In this document: piece after piece, positions 1 through 12,100 of the stretch
Layout of the letters: every line of letters starts with the position of its first letter
Numbering within the stretch: position 1 is the stretch's first letter
Origin: Sipunculus nudus
Lineage: Eukaryota; Annelida; Sipuncula; Golfingiida; Sipunculidae
DNA: 64,000 bases
Direction of reading: 5' to 3'
Assembly (NCBI GenBank): GCA_026874595.1
Contig: CM049313.1
Location: 74,208,659 to 74,272,658, forward strand
Position numbers and translations under genes: made by a program
Notes under the pieces: generated by a model
Told to the model about the DNA's origin: nothing
The model's input: only the letters and a program-made list of their open reading frames with translations
Databases searched by the model: none

Positions 1-631
1 GAAGGTAAATACTTAACATGCAATTTGATGAGGTGTGATTATTCTTCAAAAGAACAAAGTTTGAGTGATACCACACTCCAAATGCAATGGTTATACACTG
101 CAGTTGTACCAGATCTCCTTTGCTTTAACCGCCGCTTTGTTTAACAAGTTTTTCAGGGCTTCAATAGCAGGGCTGGCATAGGGCCAAGAATCTGACCAGC
201 GAGAGTAGGAGGTTCTCTGCTGTGCTGGCTCTGGTGGTGAAACCTGAAGAACCTAGCTATATAAAGCTGCGGTTAAAGCGAAGGAGATATAGAACAACTG
301 CAGTATATAATACCTGTTAATTGAGTGACACCTGATAATAATTTAATACAAGGAAAAAAAATGAAACTTTGACTTGGAAGCAGTGGTAAAATTAGATGAT
401 ATTACAATCCACTGCTACAACACGTTGACACAAAGTGTTATAGTCTATTATATGCAAAAATAAAAACACACGTCTTTTGTATATTAAAATAATGATTTAA
501 ATCACATGTACTGGTACCAAATAATATTTACCCTAAATTAATCCAGTCATCACAAAATTACTAAAGGGCTTGAAAAAGTTCTGCATATAAACACTTTGTA
601 AAAGGCATGGGTCCTTCTTCGTGTTTTTAAG
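1..631. other. non-coding flank left of the LTR retrotransposon
   Basis: AT-rich sequence with no convincing coding frame. It contains one short inverted-repeat element (93-308). Because the LTR element at 632-8498 lies just beyond the stop codon of the minus-strand coiled-coil gene, this flank was probably contiguous with that gene's 3' untranslated or downstream region before the insertion. Confidence 0.5.
93..308. repeat. short inverted-repeat (MITE-like) element
   Basis: Two arms of about 42 bp (93-134 and 266-308) are imperfect reverse complements. Both contain CTGCAGTTGT, then a TATCTCCTT-like block, then GCTTTAACCGC. The 130-bp middle has no coding potential. Long terminal inverted repeats and a total length near 216 bp fit a miniature inverted-repeat transposon or a foldback element. 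I did not find a clear target duplication. Confidence 0.5.
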
Positions 632-3513
632 TGTAGCAGAGTTTAAATTAAGACATGTCAACTATTTAAACTTTCATCTCTTAATAATTTTGTTGCTGTT
701 TTATTCAACATAATGCTTTAATATGATTACTTAGACTGTGCAGTCCAATGTGCACATGATACATGTAGTGTCCTTGAAGTATACAATGACAGCAGGCCTC
801 CAGCAGTCTGGAAAAACGCTTTACAGGGAAAGCTACATATGGTCATGTTGCTGGTTACTGTGGAAATCCAGGACTGACCTATATCACCTAATGTTTATGT
901 ATGAGCATGCATTGTGAAACCATAAATGTATTTTATTATTTCATTTGGGTACATGTTCAGAGAACAGACATGTTTTTAGTTTATTTCAAAAGTTCTATTC
1001 ATAAATGTATTTGGTAGTATTTTAATATTTAATACACAAGTAGGACTACTTTGCGTCTTGACCCAGATGTCTGGGTACATAACCCCCTGCTCAGGGTGGG
1101 GCCCTCGCTTTGGCCCACTGTCTGAAGAAAGCTGAAAACAACTGAATATAAGGTAAAGAATTTATACTTAATAAGCTACTCTCTTAAGTCCTAAGAGTTT
1201 TTTTTATTTATTAAATTTGTCATATAAGTAATTTAAGTTTTTCCATCTTGTCATTACTTAAGTACTTAGATATCAATTAAAGAAAAACTGCAGTTTAAAA
1301 GGTTAACTTTATACCAAGGTACAGATTGGCTTTAATTCCAGTCAGAATATTTGTATGATTGATATATATGTCTCAAGACACTCATTTGATGCAACACAGC
1401 TTGATCAGTTATGTTAATTGTTAGAATGTCAATACATTGTAATTCTTTAAATCTGTTTACGTTATTTTTGAGAAAAAGCAGTGGTATGTGGCAGGTTGTC
1501 CCTTTCAGGGATGAGTATTAGAATTGTTATATAATGTTGTTTTATATTTATTCCTGTAAGCACTGATAAGTGTAATGTATAATCAGACAGGAAATGTCTA
1601 GTATCTGCATGTTAAATGTATCCTGTAGACACAGAAGTCCAACTTGTGTTCCTTTCCCCAATTTTGCTAGACTATTGTTACATAATATAATTCAGGGTGA
1701 GATAGAAAGAGTTAGTTCATTTAATGTTCTCTTCAGATCAAAACATGAAGAGAATACGTGCAGACAGTGTAACATGTGCAATATTTATATCTGGTGAGTT
1801 ATTATTATTAATTGGCTGAAATGTTTGCATGAAAATAATTGTCTAAATGTTCATTTAAATAAGTGACAGGTGTGCCCATTTCTGAGTATGTGGAATTAAA
1901 TCTGTTTAGGATATACATATGGGACTGTCTAGGCATGAGTTTTGTTTACCCTCTAAGATATGGCATATGTTGTCTCTGACACCCCCCCCCCCCCCCCTTC
2001 TCTCTCTCTGCGAGAGAGCTGGGCCGGGACAGTCCCTGACCTCTTAATGTCTAAGGTCAATAGCTGTCTGGCTGTAACATCAGGTTCCACAGACCAGGAC
2101 AGGGGACCCTTGTCGCTCATGTTGTACACAAACTGTGCCATTTAATTGTTCCCGAAGGCAAGCAGCTGCAACTTACAGTCATGTATATCAGTTTGGGGTT
2201 ACGTTGTTTTCTGTAAAATGTCACCACAATAGCTACAACAGGTGATACTGGTACTTGTGGCCTTGACCACTCAACAATGACTAAGTTTACTGTACCAGTG
2301 CTAATTAGTTAATTTACTTTGTCAATTTATGAGTATTATTAATTAATTATGCACAGAATTTCTTGAATCATTTATTATTATATTCATTGATGGTAAAATC
2401 AATAATTGAGGATTGAATGTAATGTTTTACTAGTTTTGTGTATTGTCATTTTATTGGATTTTCTCTTTGGATAAAGAGGTTATTGTGCAAGTCCAAAGGA
2501 ATAAAGATGCAGCATTGTATTGTTGGCATGTAGTAAAATGTTTGGGCGGAGCATGATGTTTTAGGACTCTAGTGTAGTTACTTTTGTTGTTTACCCGACT
2601 TGTGTGTGTATAAATTATTTCAATTATTTTATTGCAATGCATTTGTCTGCTTATACAATTCAAGTCATAGGGTACATTTATGTATGTGTGTTATGCTGAT
2701 ACATGTTACTAATAGAAACCTGGGTAATTGTTTTCGTACAATTTTATGATAAGATAATTGGTTTCTAATGACTGAAAGTATCATGGGCATTTATGTATAT
2801 GTTATTTGTATTGGATATGCCAAGTTCTTAGAGGGTTTATCATTACAATGTTTTATTATATTGATATGCCTTCCGAGATATATCATATCATTTTATGTAT
2901 TTCTCAGCGATTTTTACAATCTATCTGTCAGATTAAAGATTGTTTGTTTTTATAGGTCAAACATACAATAGACAACAGGACGACTTTCAAGATTAACTGT
3001 TGTACAGAACAAACCATACTATTTGTTGTAAGTTAATGGGGTTTTATTCCATACAATCAACTTTACATTGTTTATTATGGTAATTTATGTAAATTGTGAT
3101 CAATCATAGAGATATATTCATTTTCAATATAATTCTTTGAAATTACGATTGTTTTCAAGTTTAAATAATAATTGTTTAGGTATCCTTAGTATCAGAGCCA
3201 GAAATTAAGGATGGGTTATTTGTAAACACTTTACATATTTCAAAAGAAAATTCACATTATGGCTTTGTCAAATTTATCAGGTTTTCAGTACCTAAACTGC
3301 ATTGAATGATAACTGGATGAGTAAGAAAATTGCTATATATATTCAACAATAATTATTTTTATCTTGACCCTTTGTTACATTCATATCTTATATTTCTTTT
3401 ATATTTTTGTATTTTAGCTGGTTCGCCAGCCACTCCATTTAGGAACCGTAAGAATAAACAGATTAAATCAACTTGTCTTGTCTACTGGTCTTCGTCCCCA
3501 ACCCACGGTTACA
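632..3513 (+). repeat. 5' long terminal repeat, 2882 bp
   Basis: Starts TGTAGCAGAG and ends GGTTACA. It matches 5626-8498 almost base for base. It includes a C16 tract at 1982-1997. The short open frames inside it recur in both LTRs, lack family resemblance and are taken as chance. At 2.9 kb it is long for a Ty3/gypsy LTR. It should carry the element's promoter and polyadenylation signals, which I did not pinpoint. Confidence 0.92.
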
Positions 3514-3516
3514 TAT

Positions 3517-3534
3517 TGGTGGCAGCGGTGGGAT
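3517..3534 (+). promoter_or_regulatory. primer binding site for a leucine tRNA
   Basis: Three bases after the 5' LTR comes TGGTGGCAGCGGTGGGAT. It is the reverse complement of a tRNA 3' end finishing ATCCCACCGCTGCC plus CCA, as I recall for animal tRNA-Leu genes of the AAG type. Reverse transcription of the element's RNA would start here. The TGG start and near-zero spacing from the LTR are the classical arrangement. Confidence 0.8.
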
Positions 3535-4236
3535 CCCTTGATCAAACTAGGTGGTGGACATCGACAGACAGCAGTTCAAGGCCTAGAGGCTCTACATGGA
3601 AGATCGCTCCACAGTGGCTGGCGTGAGGGGAGCGTATCAAGGTTTTTGTGTTTTATTATAGAATGCTACCAGTGGTCCAGAGACTTTTATCATTGTGTTT
3701 GAGATTCAGATCGTGAAGTATAATATGTGTCCCACATAATATGAGAATTATTGTATATTTGTTTGATTGTTTTAACTTGTCTTATTTAGATGTAACACTG
3801 AAATGAAATCATGGCAAATCTGATTAAGCTACTTGCTTAACTTCCTGTCGAGCCTGGAAAGTAATACAATGGCTCTTATTTGATTGTACATTTTGGTCAT
3901 TTACATACATTTAGTTATGAGAGTAAAAACTATTGTTGTTGGAGAGTAGATCAGTTATATTTTTATGTGGTATCCATTTAAGTAATTCACAGATTGATTT
4001 ACTGATTGTTATTTTTTTTTATTTTATATTTGATGAAGTAAGTGGCTGTGTAAGCCTAAGCCCGCTGTTTTGCATGATTTTACACAGTATGTATTTTCAC
4101 TTTTCACTAGTATGTTAGTTCTCTTAGTTTTGTTTTCCTTTCATCAATTAGAGGACTAAAGGTACAGTGTCCATAATCAACATTATATGTAAAATTTTGG
4201 TCAAATTTGTGTGAAGTTAAGTATTTGAAATCAGTC
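3535..4236 (+). other. retrotransposon leader between primer site and gag
   Basis: About 700 bp with no substantial coding frame. By position it is the untranslated leader that would contain packaging signals of the element RNA. No specific structure was recognised. Confidence 0.5.
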
Positions 4237-5016
4237 ATGGCCACGTTGCAAGATTTACAGGATCAAATTGCTAAGTTGCAACGAGACATGGATGCTAGGA
4301 TGGTGCCTAATGTAGTTGTCCAAACACCACTTAAGGTGCCAAAGGTCAAGAAATTTGGTGGTGACAGAAAAGAATTAGAGAGATGGATCACCGACATAAA
4401 ACGGTATATCTCTATTCAGGATTTGGATGGGTCTAAGGCTGTAGATTATATTCTATCTAGCCTGGAAGACCGTGCTTTGATCGAGGTGGAGTACATGCCA
4501 CAAGAGGACAGGAAAACACCATCTGACATATTTGCCATTCTACGGCAAGCATTTGGTGATACCATGCCGGTGTCCCAGATTGAGGAAGTGTACCACAACC
4601 GTAAGCAACGGCAAGGAGAGGGATTGCGTGATTTCAGCTATGCACTCATGGAGCTTTTTGAGAGGATCATAAAATTAAATCCAGAGTTTGTAAGGAATAA
4701 AGATAAGGCTCTAAGAGACAAATTTGCTGAAAAGGTTCGAGACGTGACACTAAGAAGATTCCTTAAAGACAAGATCCGGTCGAATAATGAGCTCTCATTC
4801 ACACAAATAAGAGAAGAAGCACTTCTGTGGCAGTCAGAGGATACTAAAACAGATGCATGGATGAATGAAATGGTTGCAGAACCAGTTCAGAGAGAACAAG
4901 ATTTGGACTTAAAGAAGCAAATGATAGATTTGTTGACAATCCAGAGGAAACAACAATTCCAGCTTGACCAACAGATGGGCTGGGAAAAGCAAATTGGATT
5001 AATAGAGCAGATTTAA
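4237..5016 (+). CDS. retrotransposon Gag (capsid) protein
   Basis: Encodes about 259 residues from the ATG at 4237, which has a G at +4 and is preferred over the in-frame ATG at 4207. An N-terminal short coiled coil (ATLQDLQDQIAKLQRDMDAR) is followed by a capsid-like region with the hallmarks of Ty3/gypsy gag. These are KKFGGDRKELERW near residue 40, a predicted helical stretch with 'YHNRKQRQGEGLRDFSYAL' near residue 130, and a helical C-terminus rich in Gln and Lys. This resembles the retrotransposon gag domain also found in domesticated PNMA/Arc-type proteins. No CCHC zinc knuckle is seen. It would assemble capsids around the element RNA. The frame stops at TAA 5014, in a region where a second frame (4968-5375) takes over, so the original polyprotein was longer. 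Confidence 0.82.
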   Translation: MATLQDLQDQIAKLQRDMDARMVPNVVVQTPLKVPKVKKFGGDRKELERWITDIKRYISIQDLDGSKAVDYILSSLEDRALIEVEYMPQEDRKTPSDIFAILRQAFGDTMPVSQIEEVYHNRKQRQGEGLRDFSYALMELFERIIKLNPEFVRNKDKALRDKFAEKVRDVTLRRFLKDKIRSNNELSFTQIREEALLWQSEDTKTDAWMNEMVAEPVQREQDLDLKKQMIDLLTIQRKQQFQLDQQMGWEKQIGLIEQI

Positions 5017-5375
5017 GGCCATGTCCAGACAGGAAGTCAAATCATCAAGTACAAAAGAAATTAAGAAAGCGTCATAGCCAACTAACAAGAAAGACCTCTT
5101 GTACAAGTAGCTCAGATGATGATGAAATCCGAGTATTAATTAATTATCGCCACAATGAACAATCCACAGAAGCAGGAAATCTGTCAAATGATACCAATGC
5201 AGGATCATACCATTCTGTGTCTCAGACGACATCCGATGAAGATGAGATGTTTATACCGAGGAGAACAAGCAGACAAAATGCTGGTTACCATAGAAATCCA
5301 TACAATCTGCCTAGATCAGCTTTAAATAATTATGTGAATAATAGTTTAATTCAGAAAAAGGAAACGACAGTTTAA
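4968..5375 (+). pseudogene. remnant of the polyprotein C-terminus
   Basis: A 135-codon open frame with no ATG of its own overlaps the end of gag in another phase and runs to TAA at 5373. It is Ser/Asp-rich (SSSDDDEI) and ends with a basic stretch including DEDEMFIPRRTSRQNAG. That looks like the tail following integrase in many Ty3/gypsy Pol proteins. I infer that protease, RT, RNase H and integrase were removed by one internal deletion whose junction lies near 4968-5014, leaving gag joined out of frame to the last part of pol. An intended frameshift is less likely, because no canonical slippery heptamer is in the right phase. Confidence 0.5.
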
Positions 5376-5605
5376 ATACCCTTATTTTGTTAGTGTTTTG
5401 TTAGTGTTTGTATTGTTTGCATTTATATTATATGTCTTAAGTCAAAGATTACACAGCAAATGTTTGTTTGTGCCGCATTGTGTTTAAAACCAGGTTAATT
5501 TACAAAGAAAAGACTGGTTTCGTTCTATGTTTGATTTGTATTATATGTTTATTATTGTCAGTGTTTATTCCTGTATACTCCTAACACATTGCTCGAGGAC
5601 GAGGC
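5376..5605 (+). other. retrotransposon 3' spacer before the polypurine tract
   Basis: T-rich non-coding sequence between the polyprotein-tail remnant and the polypurine tract. It contains a local duplication of GTTAGTGTTT and a purine motif CTCGAGGACGAGG just before the tract. Confidence 0.5.
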
Positions 5606-5625
5606 AATGAAAAAGTGGGGGTGGA
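5606..5625 (+). promoter_or_regulatory. polypurine tract
   Basis: A purine-rich run containing AAAAAGTGGGGGTGGA ends directly at the 3' LTR (5626). This is the position and composition expected of the primer for plus-strand DNA synthesis in an LTR retrotransposon. Confidence 0.75.
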
Positions 5626-8498
5626 TGTAGCAGAGTTTAAATTAAGACATGTCAACTATTTAAACTTTCATCTCTTAATAATTTTGTTGCTGTTTTATTC
5701 AACATAATGCTTTAATATGATTACTTAGACTGTGCAGTCCAATGTGCACATGATACATGTAGTGTCCTTGAAGTATACAATGACAGCAGGCCTCCAGCAG
5801 TCTGGAAAAACGCTTTACAGGGAAAGCTACATATGGTCATGTTGCTGGTTACTGTGGAAATCCAGGACTGACCTATATCACCTAATGTTTATGTATGAGC
5901 ATGCATTGTGAAACCATAAATGTATTTTATTATTTCATTTGGGTACATGTTCAGAGAACAGACATGTTTTTAGTTTATTTCAAAAGTTCTATTCATAAAT
6001 GTATTTGGTAGTATTTTAATATTTAATACACAAGTAGGACTACTTTGCGTCTTGACCCAGATGTCTGGGTACATAACCCCCTGCTCAGGGTGGGGCCCTC
6101 GCTTTGGCCCACTGTCTGAAGAAAGCTGAAAACAACTGAATATAAGGTAAAGAATTTATACTTAATAAGCTACTCTCTTAAGTCCTAAGAGTTTTTTTTA
6201 TTTATTAAATTTGTCATATAAGTAATTTAAGTTTTTCCATCTTGTCATTACTTAAGTACTTAGATATCAATTAAAGAAAAACTGCAGTTTAAAAGGTTAA
6301 CTTTATACCAAGGTACAGATTGGCTTTAATTCCAGTCAGAATATTTGTATGATTGATATATATGTCTCAAGACACTCATTTGATGCAACACAGCTTGATC
6401 AGTTATGTTAATTGTTAGAATGTCAATACATTGTAATTCTTTAAATCTGTTTACGTTATTTTTGAGAAAAAGCAGTGGTATGTGGCAGGTTGTCCCTTTC
6501 AGGGATGAGTATTAGAATTGTTATATAATGTTGTTTTATATTTATTCCTGTAAGCACTGATAAGTGTAATGTATAATCAGACAGGAAATGTCTAGTATCT
6601 GCATGTTAAATGTATCCTGTAGACACAGAAGTCCAACTTGTGTTCCTTTCCCCAATTTTGCTAGACTATTGTTACATAATATAATTCAGGGTGAGATAGA
6701 AAGAGTTAGTTCATTTAATGTTCTCTTCAGATCAAAACATGAAGAGAATACGTGCAGACAGTGTAACATGTGCAATATTTATATCTGGTGAGTTATTATT
6801 ATTAATTGGCTGAAATGTTTGCATGAAAATAATTGTCTAAATGTTCATTTAAATAAGTGACAGGTGTGCCCATTTCTGAGTATGTGGAATTAAATCTGTT
6901 TAGGATATACATATGGGACTGTCTAGGCATGAGTTTTGTTTACCCTCTAAGATATGGCATATGTTGTCTCTGACACCCCCCCCCCCTTCTCTCTCTCTGC
7001 GAGAGAGCTGGGGACAGTCCCTGACCTCTTAATGTCTAAGGTCAATAGCTGTCTGGCTGTAACATCAGGTTCCACAGACCAGGACAGGGGACCCTTGTCG
7101 CTCATGTTGTACACAAACTGTGCCATTTAATTGTTCCCGAAGGCAAGCAGCTGCAACTTACAGTCATGTATATCAGTTTGGGGTTACGTTGTTTTCTGTA
7201 AAATGTCACCACAATAGCTACAACAGGTGATACTGGTACTTGTGGCCTTGACCACTCAACAATGACTAAGTGTACTGTACCAGTGCTAATTAGTTAATTT
7301 ACTTTGTCAATTTATGAGTATTATTAATTAATTATGCACAGAATTTCTTGAATCATTTATTATTATATTCATTGATGGTAAAATCAATAATTGAGGATTG
7401 AATGTAATGTTTTACTAGTTTTGTGTATTGTCATTTTATTGGATTTTCTCTTTGGATAAAGAGGTTATTGTGCAAGTCCAAAGGAATAAAGATGCAGCAT
7501 TGTATTGTTGGCATGTAGTAAAATGTTTGGGCGGAGCATGATGTTTTAGGACTCTAGTGTAGTTACTTTTGTTGTTTACCCGACTTGTGTGTGTATAAAT
7601 TATTTCAATTATTTTATTGCAATGCATTTGTCTGCTTATACAATTCAAGTCATAGGGTACATTTATGTATGTGTGTTATGCTGATACATGTTACTAATAG
7701 AAACCTGGGTAATTGTTTTCGTACAATTTTATGATAAGATAATTGGTTTCTAGTGACTGAAAGTATCATGGGCATTTATGTATATGTTATTTGTATTGGA
7801 TATGCCAAGTTCTTAGAGGGTTTATCATTACAATGTTTTATTATATTGATATGCCTTCCGAGATATATCATATCATTTTATGTATTTCTCAGCGATTTTT
7901 ACAATCTATCTGTCAGATTAAAGATTGTTTGTTTTTATAGGTCAAACATACAATAGACAACAGGACGACTTTCAAGATTAACTGTTGTACAGAACAAACC
8001 ATACTATTTGTTGTAAGTTAATGGGGTTTTATTCCATACAATCAACTTTACATTGTTTATTATGGTAATTTATGTAAATTGTGATCAATCATAGAGATAT
8101 ATTCATTTTCAATATAATTCTTTGAAATTACGATTGTTTTCAAGTTTAAATAATAATTGTTTAGGTATCCTTAGTATCAGAGCCAGAAATTAAGGATGGG
8201 TTATTTGTAAACACTTTACATATTTCAAAAGAAAATTCACATTATGGCTTTGTCAAATTTATCAGGTTTTCAGTACCTAAACTGCATTGAATGATAACTG
8301 GATGAGTAAGAAAATTGCTATATATATTCAACAATAATTATTTTTATCTTGACCCTTTGTTACATTCATATCTTATATTTCTTTTATATTTTTGTATTTT
8401 AGCTGGTTCGCCAGCCACTCCATTTAGGAACCGTAAGAATAAACAGATTAAATCAACTTGTCTTGTCTACTGGTCTTCGTCCCCAACCCACGGTTACA
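5626..8498 (+). repeat. 3' long terminal repeat, 2873 bp
   Basis: Near-identical copy of 632-3513. It is nine bases shorter because the C tract near 6976 is 11 rather than 16 bases and because of a 4-bp loss near 7010. It is immediately preceded by a purine-rich run and followed by the TAAG target duplication. Confidence 0.92.
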
Positions 8499-8584
8499 TA
8501 AGTATGACGTTTGATGATTAAAAAAAGCTGTTTAAAAACCCTGTAACTGTTGTATCATATGGGGAATGTCTAAAATCTTTAACA

Positions 8585-9156
8585 TTAATTTGTATCCTCT
8601 AAAATGTCAGTGAACCTCACCTTACTGGCATTATTAAGTTCACCCTGGAGGATAACACGGTCCTCTTGGAATTTTTTACGATCTTCCTCCACCTGGCCTC
8701 GTTCTTGCTCCAACTCCTGCCGTTCCTGCATGATTTCTCGTCTCTCAGCCTCCATCTGGTTGCGCTCTTCATCCCAGTTCCTCCGCTCATCCTGTGACAT
8801 ATCTGTCACAATGACAGTAGGCTCACGTTTGATCGTCGCAGATTCTTTCTGTAACTCCTCTTCTGTCTTCTCAATCTCTTCATCGTCTTCCTCGTCTTTC
8901 TTTCCAGCCTTGAACCCTTTGACCCTACTGTCCTTTGGTCTATTTTTTTCTACTTTGGCTACTGTAGCAACGACAGCTGCCCCAGCCAGTGGGTTATTTT
9001 GCAAGTCCTCAAGAATCTGTTTCAGTTTCTCATTTTCAGCTTTCTCTGTGTTGAGCTCTTCCTGTATGATTTTGATTTCTTCATCATAGTCCTGTTGTTG
9101 CTGCTCCAAACGCATCTCATATTGCTGTCTCTCCTTGTCAAACTGGCCATCCATGT
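8585..9156 (-). CDS. coding exon 10 (terminal) of the coiled-coil gene
   Basis: Residues 329-518 plus stop. The acceptor reads TTCAGACAG before ACATGGATGG. It is the longest exon and holds most of the coiled coil, ending FTDILEDTN. The TAA stop lies 86 bp from the LTR element, and I see no AATAAA or ATTAAA on the minus strand in that gap. Confidence 0.85.
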
Positions 9157-12100
9157 CTGTCTGAACTATTTAATTAATGTAGAAAATATTACATAGGAAA
9201 TATGCAGACCAGAAAATCTGACATCCATATCTTATATTTATCATGAATAAAATAAAATTCATTTTCTTTAGAAGGCAACAAAAAGACATTTTAAATATTA
9301 ATTAATGGAAATTTTAAGAACTTGACTGTAATATGTTTCATACATTTTAAGGGTATATAATAAATATAATCTCACAACATCATATTAAAAAGAGCACTCT
9401 TTCACATAAAAAAGATTAAAGAACCAGTTTTGGCAAATACAGCTGGCACTGTTATAAAAGCCATCTATCTACAAGCATTGTATTCTAAGTTGAATATTTA
9501 TATATATTTTTTTTTTAAAGTTGATTTGGAACAATATTTTTAATATTCTAAATTCATTGTAAAATGGAGCCTTATATATTTCATGCTATTATTTGCCTAC
9601 TATCTACGCCCCAAGTCATATTTCCAAAGTTATTATATAGGTAGAGAGCTCCACAAAGTATATACTTATGTCGTTATGAGTTCTGTTACTTACTTCTTGT
9701 AAGTTTTGCATTGGTGTCATCCAATCTTCTTGTCAAGGATGAAACTGCATCATTCTAAAAGGTACAATGAGCTCTAGACAATAAACAACTTTAAGTAAAG
9801 AAATTTATGCCAAGTAAGTGAAAGCTGAGATTATATTAATGCTGAGATGGTTAATGAAGTGTAACATCTTGCAATCAAACATTTCATCTATTATGAACTA
9901 ACTGAGAGCATACACGGTTACAGCATGACATATATAAGAAAACTGGGTATTTCAATATGGCTGATATAGTATATTCCAAGTTATGTCATTAAATGATGAA
10001 TTATTCCTATGATCATGTGACAACTGACAGCTCAGAAGATTTTTTTTCGAACAGGCTCTATGTATCTAACCTTTTCTTGTTCCATCCTCTCATACTCCAC
10101 TCTATTCTGAACAAGCAGAGATTTCTTGTCCAACAGCAACACTTTGTTCCTGGAACTCAGACTCTGCAATGTTGAAATTTGACCATCTGAATCAAGGTTC
10201 AACATATTCACTAATTAAAAAAATCCACTGTATCCTAGAATTAGGTTAACTTAGCTTCAATTCATTTTTTTACTAGATATTGTTTATATATATAATTTAA
10301 AGGATCATCAGTAACTGTTTTCAGTTATTTTTAGATCAGAATCCTCCATTAAATGATGAGGTTATCATCTAGACTTAATGACAAGTCTTTTTTAAATTAG
10401 TTAAAACTATTATATGGCTATATACAGATATTGACTGGCAAAAGACTGTCAATGAGTGTGTACAGATTATCATTTTTAATGGCAGTTGGATGATATCTAA
10501 TGCACGGTACTATAGTTCTTCTTAAGCAAATGAACTGCCAAATATGGTAATTAATAATTAACATTGCATTAACATAACCCATTTCATCATACTTACAGCC
10601 AAGGCTTCATCCCAGTACTGCTGCTTCTGTTGTAGCTCCAGGCGATGAACCTCGATCACCTGACGAAATGTCTGGACTTTCTGAGCATACTGGGTACGCA
10701 GACTCATTACAAAGACATTGAACTGGCTCTATAAGCGGCAAAAAAAAGGATATAAAACACACACAGAACTGACCAACAACAAAACTCATTCCATGCCTGA
10801 TAAAAAAATACAGTGATTGCAGACCTTCACCCCTGGCTATACCAACAGGGGAGTGGAGACTGAACAAACTTTAATATTTTCTCCACTCTCACATCTCAGG
10901 AATCTGGATTACTAAACTTCTTTAAGACACTGTGGAGAACTACCTAGATGAAAGGTTTACATGTAGTAATGTGCTTTAGTTTGTGAGTTACTGGTCCAGA
11001 CATAAACACACACCCGATATCCTCATTCTCCCCACCAGGTGTTAAGGTAACAGAATTCTCAACAAACAAAATGTTGTTGTCATGAAATACCTCTCTGCAC
11101 CCAGACTTTATACTCAGATTTTTCAAACACTTAAATAAACCCATGTATCACTTGAATTTCTGATCTACACTGCATGGTTTTACAACTATACAAGGGAACT
11201 CTATAGAAACTCTTTGTTCTATTGTGTATCACTATTGCACAGAGGTGGCATTTTTACCTGTGTTTCTCCTTCTATAGCTTTGTAATTAAACTCAATATCA
11301 TGGACAATCCTGACATGGTTCTTTTTCATCTTCTTCATGTCCTCCACCATCCTCCGTACACAGTCACGAGCGTAGACGTACGGCACGTAGGCGTGGTGTT
11401 CATTGATCTCGTCCTCCTGGTCCCTCAGTGATACCAGAGATTTATTCAAAGCATCTGCAATATCAATGCAATAAGATCAGGCTTAGGCTGCTGCCAATAA
11501 GGCAAAGACCATGATACCAGAGTGGTCCTCAGTCCCAGCAGATGCTTGCTGACAAGATATAGCACTATCACACTCTCCAAAGAATAAAGGACGCCTACCG
11601 CAAGAGCGGTAAAAAAACATAAGCATTTATATAAGGATTATAGTGTGAGGTGAAGATAGCATACACTACAATGACTCTACTTTATTTCACAGAGTATCTA
11701 AAACTGAAATAGGAGCATAGGCAACATAATGACTATGAAACCATAAATGGTCTGCTTTTAAATGGACATGTATTTATAAGATTTCTTTAATCTCTTTGAT
11801 TGTTTATAAACACCAGATTTATTGACAGCCTTTAGAGAAATAAAGAAGCACTGCAGGTAACTCACCTTTAAATAATTGTGTTTTTTTTCATGAACTTGCA
11901 ACTTTTACTGTTTCCATTATGTACAAGAAAACTCAGATAAATCATTTAATCCCTGTTTCCACAAACTGACCCACAATAACTAGCAAGAATCCACATTAAA
12001 ACCTTATTGGGTCAAAATCCCTAACATGAAATACACTGCTTGTGTCCAATAAAAAAGAGGGAGAGATCAAATTTACCTGCAGTTTCTTTTGATGATTTTC

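Larger units (their letters stand above)
632..8498 (+). mobile_element. gag-only LTR retrotransposon (Ty3/gypsy-type, non-autonomous, young)
   Basis: Two long direct repeats (632-3513 and 5626-8498) begin TG and end CA. They flank a 2.1-kb interior with a tRNA primer site, a gag frame, a short tail-like frame and a polypurine tract. A 4-bp target duplication TAAG sits at 628-631 and 8499-8502. By my reading the LTRs differ by two substitutions (2287 T/G and 2768 A/G), a poly-C length change and a 4-bp indel, so the insertion is recent. No protease, reverse transcriptase, RNase H or integrase is present, so movement would need proteins from a full-length relative. It lies antisense to, and 86 bp past, the stop codon of the coiled-coil gene. 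Confidence 0.9.

Noticed and set aside
1594-3702. Several 60-100 codon frames inside the 5' LTR (and their twins in the 3' LTR)
   Set aside because: They are duplicated only because the LTRs are, show no domain or biased composition, and overlap each other on both strands.
8604-9196. Ser/Leu-rich plus-strand frames opposite the last exon of the coiled-coil gene
   Set aside because: They are mirror images of the strongly supported minus-strand exon.
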